DNA from: an uncultured Oscillospiraceae bacterium | GTDB taxonomy: Bacteria; Bacillota; Clostridia; Oscillospirales; Acutalibacteraceae | DNA: 11,609 nt | Assembly: GCA_900549155.1 (NCBI GenBank) | Contig: URNF01000056.1 | Coordinates: 1-11,609, forward strand | Direction of reading: 5' to 3' | In this document: in pieces, positions 6,851 to 11,609 of the stretch | How the letters are laid out: each line of letters opens with the position of its first letter | Position numbering within the stretch: position 1 is the first letter of the stretch | Program-made: the position numbers and the translations under genes | The notes under the pieces: model-generated | What the model was told of the DNA's origin: nothing | Seen by the model: only the letters and a program-made list of their open reading frames with translations | The model's database searches: none

Positions 6851-7672
6851 TTATTGCAGGAATTTTTCCGGCAGCGTGACGTGGAAATCCTTTGCCAGCG
6901 CGCGGAAATCGTCCGCCGAAATGGTTTGCCGCTTGTGATCGGTCATGCTTCTGACCTTGACGAGAATTTCTGCCGCCTTTTCGACGGTGTGCATCAGACC
7001 GAAGGTCAGATCAAAGTCCTCGCCGCAGCAGAACATGCCGTGATGCGCCCAGATCGCCACGTCGTATTCCTTCATCAGCTTGCTGGTGGCAACGGCGATG
7101 TCTCTGCCGCCCGGCACCATCCACGGCACAACGCCGATGCCCGAGGGGAACACCACCGGACACTCGGTCGCCATCTCCCACAGCTCCCGCGTGAACGCTT
7201 CGTCGGTGAGCGGCAGCACAAAGGTCAGCGCGATGGTGTTGGCGGGGTGCGCGTGGTAAATGACGCGGTATTTACCGTCGGAGCGCGCTTTTGTCACTTC
7301 GTGGTTCATGAGGTGGGACGGCAGCTCGCTCGTCGGGCGCGCACCGTTCGTGAGTCCCCAAACGATGCGGAAATTCTCGCCCTTTTCATCCAGCTCGACG
7401 ATGCCGATGTTTGCCTCGGGGTCGAGGATGACGTTGCGGAAATACTTGCCGCTGCCCGTCACAAGGAAATATTCTCCCGCAAGAGCGGGCACGGTCGTGC
7501 CGATCGGTGTCCACGGACGGTCGGTCTTCAGCTGATCCTTGACCTCTTCGAGCTCTGCGGGCGCAATGCGATAGGAAAGATTGCCGCCGTTGCGCTCATG
7601 CCAGCCCTGCTCCCAGCCGTCGTTTGCCATGCGAACAAAGCCTTTAACAAATGCTGCTTCTGTCACTTTCAT
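6851..7672 (-). CDS. rhaD: L-rhamnulose-1-phosphate aldolase (273 aa)
   Basis: A zinc-dependent class II aldolase that splits L-rhamnulose 1-phosphate into dihydroxyacetone phosphate and L-lactaldehyde. The length matches the E. coli enzyme (274 aa). The phosphate-binding GGNLSYR is at 29-35, the catalytic Glu is at 116 (TSELPSH), and the zinc ligands are His140 and His142 (YHAHPAN) and His211 (AHHG). These align with E117, H141, H143 and H212 of E. coli RhaD at a constant offset of one, so the active site looks intact. ATG at 7672 has GAGAGG 10 nt upstream and follows the rhaA stop by 6 nt. It forms the middle gene of the operon. Confidence 0.97.
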   Translation of the reverse strand: MKVTEAAFVKGFVRMANDGWEQGWHERNGGNLSYRIAPAELEEVKDQLKTDRPWTPIGTTVPALAGEYFLVTGSGKYFRNVILDPEANIGIVELDEKGENFRIVWGLTNGARPTSELPSHLMNHEVTKARSDGKYRVIYHAHPANTIALTFVLPLTDEAFTRELWEMATECPVVFPSGIGVVPWMVPGGRDIAVATSKLMKEYDVAIWAHHGMFCCGEDFDLTFGLMHTVEKAAEILVKVRSMTDHKRQTISADDFRALAKDFHVTLPEKFLQ

Positions 7673-7678
7673 CGTTCA

Positions 7679-8920
7679 TTATCCTCTCTTTGCCAAAACG
7701 TCTTTTTCATAGTCTTTCACGGTGTCGAACCATTTTTCCGTCGGCTCAACGCCGCTGCGGCGGCAATATTCCGCCCAAACCTCACCCATCGGGTAGGTCT
7801 TGAGTTCTTCCTGTTTCACCATGAGTGCCGTGAACTGCTCGCTGTCCTGCAGCGCTTTCAGCGTATCCCACGGCGTGAGCAGCGCCGAAAGCAGCGCTTT
7901 CTGCCAGTTGCGCATGCCGACCACCCAAGCCGCGATGCGGTTGATGGACGCGTCGAAATAGTCAAGCGCCATCACGACGCGGTCGAGCGCGTCACAGCGT
8001 ACGATCTCTTTTGCAATCTCCTTTGTCTCGTCGTCGAAAAGCACGACGTGATCCGAATCCCAGCGCACGGGACGGGTGATGTGCAGCGCGATCTTGTCGT
8101 TGAACAGCAGCATCGAGGGAATCTTGTCCGAAACCGTCTCGGTGGGATGATAGTGCCCGTTGTCCATGAGACACATGACGTTGTTGCGGGCACAGTAGTT
8201 CATGTAAAACTCGGAAGAACCGACCGTGTAGGATTCCAGTCCGATGCCGAACACCTTGGACTCCATGGTGACATAGACGCGGTCGCGGTCATACGGCTCG
8301 GCAAGGATCTCGTCGAGCGACTTTTTCAGCCGTGCGCGCGGCGCCAGCCGATCGGCGGGGACGTCCTTGAGACCGTCGGGGATCCAGATGTTGAGCGTGC
8401 AGAACGTGTCGAGCTCGCGGGCAAAATATTCCGCAATGTGCAGGCAGCACTTGGCGTGCCGCACCCAGAAAGCGCGGATGTCCTCGTCGGCGCTGGCAAG
8501 CGTCATGCCCGCCGCCTTGGGGTGGGAGAAGAACGTGGGGTTGAAGTCGATGCCGAGTCCTCTCTCCTTGGCAAACGCCACCCATTTTGCAAAATGCCGC
8601 GGCAAAAGCGCATCTCTGTCTGCCCATTCGCCGTTTTCAAAAACGGCATAGCTCGCGTGCAGATTGATGCGGTGCTTGCCGGGGATGAGGGACAGCGCCT
8701 TGTCCATGTCCGCCATCAGCTCGTCCGGGGTCGTCGCCTTGCCGGGATAGTTGCCGGTCGCCTGGATGCCGCCCGACAGCGCACCCTCGCGGTCAAAGCC
8801 GCCGACGTCGTCGCCCTGCCAGCAGTGCATGGAGACCGAGACCTTCTGCAGCCGTTCGATAACGGCTTCGGTGTCGATGCCGAGCGCCTTATAGGCTTCT
8901 TTTGCTTCGATGTAGCTCAT
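7679..8920 (-). CDS. rhaA: L-rhamnose isomerase (413 aa)
   Basis: Converts L-rhamnose to L-rhamnulose, the first step of the pathway. The metal and catalytic residues of the E. coli enzyme all appear at a constant offset of 14: E220 (TMESK), D253 and H256 (MDNGHYHP), H280 (IALHI), D288 and D290 (RWDSDH) and D320 (MALDYFD). SMHCWQGDDVGGF at 30-42 and NLHASYA at 86-92 are also typical. I choose ATG 8920 because GGGAGG stands 8 nt before it and it fits the family N-terminus (YIEAKEAYKALGID); the frame stays open far upstream, but that is a shadow of the regulator gene. First gene of rhaADB, with its own promoter at 8951-8979. Confidence 0.97.
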   Translation of the reverse strand: MSYIEAKEAYKALGIDTEAVIERLQKVSVSMHCWQGDDVGGFDREGALSGGIQATGNYPGKATTPDELMADMDKALSLIPGKHRINLHASYAVFENGEWADRDALLPRHFAKWVAFAKERGLGIDFNPTFFSHPKAAGMTLASADEDIRAFWVRHAKCCLHIAEYFARELDTFCTLNIWIPDGLKDVPADRLAPRARLKKSLDEILAEPYDRDRVYVTMESKVFGIGLESYTVGSSEFYMNYCARNNVMCLMDNGHYHPTETVSDKIPSMLLFNDKIALHITRPVRWDSDHVVLFDDETKEIAKEIVRCDALDRVVMALDYFDASINRIAAWVVGMRNWQKALLSALLTPWDTLKALQDSEQFTALMVKQEELKTYPMGEVWAEYCRRSGVEPTEKWFDTVKDYEKDVLAKRG

Positions 8921-8950
8921 AAAAATAACCTCCCTTTTGCTGTTACTGTC

Positions 8951-8979
8951 AGTATACCAAGACGAAAGAGAGGTTGCAA
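8951..8979 (-). promoter_or_regulatory. Promoter of the rhaADB operon
   Basis: On the minus strand: TTGCAA (8979-8974), a 17-nt spacer, TATACT (8956-8951) preceded by TGG (extended -10). The expected start near 8944 gives a leader of about 24 nt. The boxes are identical to those of the trx promoter. An 11-bp palindrome TACTGACAGTA overlaps the -10 and the start region. The regulator gene ends only 27 bp upstream of the -35. Confidence 0.8.
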
Positions 8980-9005
8980 GGTCGGCATTGGGCAAAAAAG
9001 CGTCC

Positions 9006-9971
9006 TTATTCGACATGATTCCGACGATAGGCGGCGGGGGACATACCGTATTTTTCCTTGAAGATGCGGTGGAAATAGCTGGTGTTTTCATAGCCCACCG
9101 CCACAATGATGTCCGCCACGGAACGGTCGGTATCGACAAGCAGCGCCGCCGCCCGCTGCAGGCGCTTTTCCTGCAAAAGTGCCTTGAAGGTGCAGCCGAA
9201 ATGACGGGTGATCTGCTTGGAGAGCGTGCCTGCTTCCTGCCCCATGTCGGCGGCAAGTGCCGAAAGCGATGCGTCGCGATAGTGCTCCTCGACATACCGC
9301 AGGACGGCGGCGGAAAAACGGTGCTGTGCGCTGTCTGCACCCTGCAGACGGTCCATGTGGTTGGCAAGCTGCACCATGAGCAGCCCCATCGTGCTTTGGC
9401 GGATGCGGCGGCGGTTCGGCTCCTCGTGCAGGATCGTCCAAATGAGGTTTTCGAGCAGGTTCTGAATGGGCAGGATATCCGCCACGGCGAAATGCAGAAA
9501 CTGCGCATCCCTGTGCGTCGGGGAAAGGCAGTCCGCCAAAAAGTCCACAAGGCGGTTTTGCTCCATGCCGAGCATCTCCATGGTGCGGTCGAAAAACGCG
9601 GGAAGAATGATGAAGTTGATGGCAATGTCGTTTTCTCCCGCAGGCAGCACCTCCTGCACCGCGCTCGGGGACAAAAGCAGCACCTCGCCTGTGTGCAGCG
9701 TGATCGGCGTGCCGTTCACGATGTGCCGCGTTTGCCCCGTGTACATATATACCATCTCAATATAATTGTGCGTGTGCGGCGGGAAATGCACAAAGCGGGT
9801 GTGCGGGCGGATGCGCATGAGCCTGCCGCTTTGCAGCAGCCGACGGGCGTCGATGCGAAAATCCTCTTTTGTCGCGCCATAGGCGGCATAATCCAGCATC
9901 TGCGGGCTTTCGAGCAGCGCTTTTTCCTCTGCGGTGATGACCGAAAGCTGCCGCAAAAGTGCCTCGTCCAT
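9006..9971 (-). CDS. AraC-family regulator with cupin sensor domain, next to rhaADB and a GH2 gene (321 aa)
   Basis: A sugar-type one-component regulator. The cupin sensor lies at about 45-130, with the histidine motif FPPHTHNYIEMVYMYTG (H66, H68) and GEVLLLSPSAVQEV. The AraC/XylS double helix-turn-helix is at about 218-318, with LSALAADMGQEAGTLSKQI for the first and VADIIVAVGYENTSYFHRIF plus YGMSPAAYRR for the second, both well conserved. ATG at 9971 has AAAGGA 10 nt upstream. It is upstream of rhaA on the same strand and divergent from the GH2 gene; the direct repeat in the shared intergenic region is a likely binding site. A role as rhamnose-responsive activator is inferred from position only, so I give no rhaR/rhaS symbol. 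Confidence 0.94.
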   Translation of the reverse strand: MDEALLRQLSVITAEEKALLESPQMLDYAAYGATKEDFRIDARRLLQSGRLMRIRPHTRFVHFPPHTHNYIEMVYMYTGQTRHIVNGTPITLHTGEVLLLSPSAVQEVLPAGENDIAINFIILPAFFDRTMEMLGMEQNRLVDFLADCLSPTHRDAQFLHFAVADILPIQNLLENLIWTILHEEPNRRRIRQSTMGLLMVQLANHMDRLQGADSAQHRFSAAVLRYVEEHYRDASLSALAADMGQEAGTLSKQITRHFGCTFKALLQEKRLQRAAALLVDTDRSVADIIVAVGYENTSYFHRIFKEKYGMSPAAYRRNHVE

Positions 9972-9994
9972 GTGCTCACCGTCCTTTCAAGGGC

Positions 9995-10023
9995 AGTATA
10001 CCACACCCTGCTTTTTTGTTCAA
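9995..10023 (-). promoter_or_regulatory. Promoter of the rha-linked AraC regulator
   Basis: On the minus strand: TTGAAC (10023-10018), 17 nt, then TATACT (10000-9995) preceded by TGG. It is the third minus-strand promoter in the window with TGnTATACT and a 17-nt spacer. The -35 overlaps the first copy of the direct repeat (10021-10032), so a protein bound there would likely repress this promoter. Confidence 0.75.
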
Positions 10024-10053
10024 CATTTTTCCTGTAAGATGCATCATTTTTCC
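10021..10053. promoter_or_regulatory. Putative AraC-family operator: two 12-bp direct repeats, 21 bp apart
   Basis: CAACATTTTTCC (10021-10032) and CATCATTTTTCC (10042-10053) agree at 11 of 12 bases and start exactly 21 bp apart, two helical turns, as is usual for half-sites of an AraC-family dimer. The second copy ends 1 bp before the GH2 -35 position, and the first overlaps the regulator's own -35. Confidence 0.6.
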
Positions 10054-10054
10054 A

Positions 10055-10083
10055 TTCCATGCGCGGTGCGGTTCTGTTATATT
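10055..10083 (+). promoter_or_regulatory. Probable activator-dependent promoter of the GH2 gene
   Basis: An extended -10, TGT followed by TATATT (10078-10083), with no good -35 at the proper distance: the hexamer at 10055-10060 is TTCCAT. A poor -35 next to an operator-like direct repeat fits class II activation by an AraC-type protein. The expected start near 10090 lies just before the ribosome site. Confidence 0.55.
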
Positions 10084-10108
10084 GGCGTTAGAAAAGGAGG
10101 GAATTTTT

Positions 10109-11609
10109 ATGCGGCGAGAAGTACGCAACATGGACCTTGACTGGCAGTTTCACTTGGGGGATATTTTCCCCGTCGGCGTGAAGGATCACGTCACCGCCTA
10201 TAACGCGACAAAGGGCGGCAATGCCTCCGGACCCGCGGGAAAAAGCTATGACGACACCCTGTGGCAGCGGGTAAATCTGCCGCATGACTACCTCTATTCT
10301 GCAACACTCAAAGAGGAAAACGGACCGGGGCGGGGCTATCGCACGCCGCAGAACAGCTGGTATCGCAAGTCGTTTCTTCTGTCGCCCGACGACGAGGGAA
10401 AGGTGCTCACCCTGCGCTTTGAGGGGATTTCGACCAACGCGATGATCTGGTTCAACGGCAGCCTGGTTGCCCGTTCGTTCAGTGTATATGCCGAGTCGGT
10501 GTTCGACATCACCGACCGCGCCTATTTCGACGGCAGACCGAACGTCCTCGCCGTTTATGTCAAGGGGGACAAAAACGAGGGCTGGTGGTATGAGGGCTGC
10601 GGCATCTACCGCCATGTGCGCCTGTTTGTGACGGCACCGCTGCATGTCGGACAGGACGGCATTTTTGCCAAGCCCGTTTTGCGGGAGAACACCGCAAACG
10701 ACTGGTGCGTGGAGACGGAGATCACGCTTGAAAACGGCGGCATTGCGGACGGCAAAGCCGCTGTGCGGGCGACCCTTTCGGGCGGGGAAACGGTGCTGGC
10801 GACGGCAGTGTCCGATGAGGTCGCCGTCGGCGCGTGGGACAAAAAGGTGCTTTCCCTGTGCCTGCCCGTCGAAGATCCGCGCCGTTGGGACGTGGACGAT
10901 CCGTATCTCTACACCGTGAAGGTCGAGGTGCTGCAAAACGGTGCGGCTGTCGACAGCGACACCGTGCGCATCGGTTTCCGCACCATCGCCATGGATAAGG
11001 ACCGCGGGTTTATCTTGAACGGCAGACCGCTGAAGGTGCTCGGCACCTGCAACCACCAGGATCACGCGGGCGTCGGCGTCGCCGTGCCGTATACGGTGTG
11101 GCGGTTCCGCCTGGAGCGCTTGAAGGAGATGGGCACGAACGCCTATCGCTGCTCGCACAATCTCCCCGCGCGCGAGGTGCTCGATCTTTGCGACGAGCTG
11201 GGTCTTTTGGTGATGGACGAAAACCGCCGCTTTGAAGCGACGGACTATGTGCTGTCCTGTGTGGAAAACATGGTGCGGCGCGACCGCAACCACCCGTCGG
11301 TGGTGTTTTGGTCGATGTTCAATGAGGAGCCGCTGCAAAACACCGCAGAGGGGGCGCGCATCTACCGTCACATGCGGCATGCGGCGCAAAAGCTGGACGA
11401 CACCCGCATCTTTACCGGAGCGATCAACAGCGTCACCGTCCCGTCGGAGGGTGCTGCCTCGCTGATGGATGCGGTCGGCATCAACTATGCCCTCGGGCAT
11501 CACGACGCCATGCGGAAGGAACACCCCGACTGGGCGTTCATCGGCTCGGAAAATAACAGTGCTGTCACAACGCGCGGCTGCTATGAAAGCGACTATCGGC
11601 AGGCGCGGG
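10109..11609 (+). CDS. Glycoside hydrolase family 2 enzyme, beta-galactosidase/beta-glucuronidase-like (3' end outside window)
   Basis: A retaining exo-glycosidase, 500 residues visible. The N-terminal sugar-binding jelly roll spans about 5-170 (LPHDYLYS, NSWYRKSF, VWYEGCGIYR-like GWWYEGCGIYRHVRL). An immunoglobulin-like domain spans about 175-290, and the TIM barrel starts near 297 (GFILNGRPLKVLGTCNHQDH). The acid/base is Glu406 in WSMFNEEP, and the nucleophile is Glu481 in IGSENNSA. Their 75-residue spacing is close to that in LacZ. There is no signal peptide, so it acts in the cytoplasm on imported sugars. The ribosome site AAAGGAGGG (10093-10101) is the strongest in the window. It is divergent from an AraC regulator and next to the rhamnose operon, so a rhamnose-containing oligosaccharide or glycoside is a plausible but unproven substrate. 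Confidence 0.93.
   Translation, partial: MRREVRNMDLDWQFHLGDIFPVGVKDHVTAYNATKGGNASGPAGKSYDDTLWQRVNLPHDYLYSATLKEENGPGRGYRTPQNSWYRKSFLLSPDDEGKVLTLRFEGISTNAMIWFNGSLVARSFSVYAESVFDITDRAYFDGRPNVLAVYVKGDKNEGWWYEGCGIYRHVRLFVTAPLHVGQDGIFAKPVLRENTANDWCVETEITLENGGIADGKAAVRATLSGGETVLATAVSDEVAVGAWDKKVLSLCLPVEDPRRWDVDDPYLYTVKVEVLQNGAAVDSDTVRIGFRTIAMDKDRGFILNGRPLKVLGTCNHQDHAGVGVAVPYTVWRFRLERLKEMGTNAYRCSHNLPAREVLDLCDELGLLVMDENRRFEATDYVLSCVENMVRRDRNHPSVVFWSMFNEEPLQNTAEGARIYRHMRHAAQKLDDTRIFTGAINSVTVPSEGAASLMDAVGINYALGHHDAMRKEHPDWAFIGSENNSAVTTRGCYESDYRQAR

Noticed and set aside
7731..7739. Another CATTTTTCC copy inside rhaA, as a possible operator
   Set aside because: It is a single copy within codons for Glu-Lys-Trp; a similar TATTTTTCC lies in the regulator gene near 9050. 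Only the intergenic pair has the 21-bp spacing.
8946..8956. Palindrome TACTGACAGTA at the rha promoter as an operator
   Set aside because: It has only 5-bp arms and partly follows from the -10 sequence itself; too short to call alone.
6086..9061. A 991-codon open frame on the plus strand
   Set aside because: It lies antisense to rhaB, rhaD and rhaA, which have intact active sites and ribosome sites. Its product is rich in His, Arg and Asp with no recognisable domain; it follows from the GC-rich codon pattern of the genes opposite.
8921..9625. Upstream extension of the rhaA frame through the regulator gene, suggesting a longer fusion protein
   Set aside because: Residues before the ATG at 8920 have no rhamnose-isomerase match, and a GGGAGG site and a promoter sit directly before that ATG.
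10088..11524. A 478-codon open frame on the minus strand opposite the GH2 gene
   Set aside because: The GH2 frame has clear catalytic motifs and a strong ribosome site; the opposite frame is a composition shadow with no domain.

Overview
The window looks like the chromosome of an anaerobic, GC-rich member of the Clostridia, probably a gut Oscillospirales or Christensenellales type. The evidence is a formate-tetrahydrofolate ligase next to a thioredoxin and a short clostridial ferredoxin-thioredoxin-reductase-like protein, strong AGGAGG-type ribosome sites, TTG and GTG starts, and a rhamnose pathway beside a cytoplasmic family 2 glycosidase. I cannot name a genus. All of the sequence is accounted for by genes or short intergenic regions; I saw no tRNA, rRNA, CRISPR array, insertion sequence or phage gene.

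Left part (1-2125, minus strand): an operon trx - FTR-like protein - fhs, read from a well-formed promoter at 2162-2190. The last gene is odd. After about 451 good Fhs residues the frame continues, without a stop, into the N-terminal membrane region of an ABC exporter and runs off the window at base 1. This is either a real deletion fusion or an assembly chimera.

Middle (2192-5430, plus strand): a six-helix membrane protein of the YjdF/DUF2238 type with its own promoter and terminator, then an AraC-family regulator followed 1 nt later by a MATE-family efflux protein. A perfect 16-bp hairpin at 5393-5430 closes this unit and also the rhamnose unit that converges on it.

Right part (5441-11609): rhaA, rhaD and rhaB on the minus strand make a tight operon that converts L-rhamnose to dihydroxyacetone phosphate and L-lactaldehyde (isomerase, kinase, aldolase). 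A cupin-type AraC regulator lies just upstream on the same strand with its own promoter. Divergent from this regulator is a GH2 glycosidase gene, cut by the window edge. The shared regulator/GH2 intergenic region carries a near-perfect 12-bp direct repeat with 21-bp spacing. It lies against the GH2 -35 position and overlaps or adjoins the regulator's own -35, as expected for an AraC-family operator. The likely picture is a sugar-sensing regulator that switches on an oligosaccharide-cleaving enzyme next to the genes that use released rhamnose. No transporter, mutarotase or lactaldehyde reductase is visible in the window.
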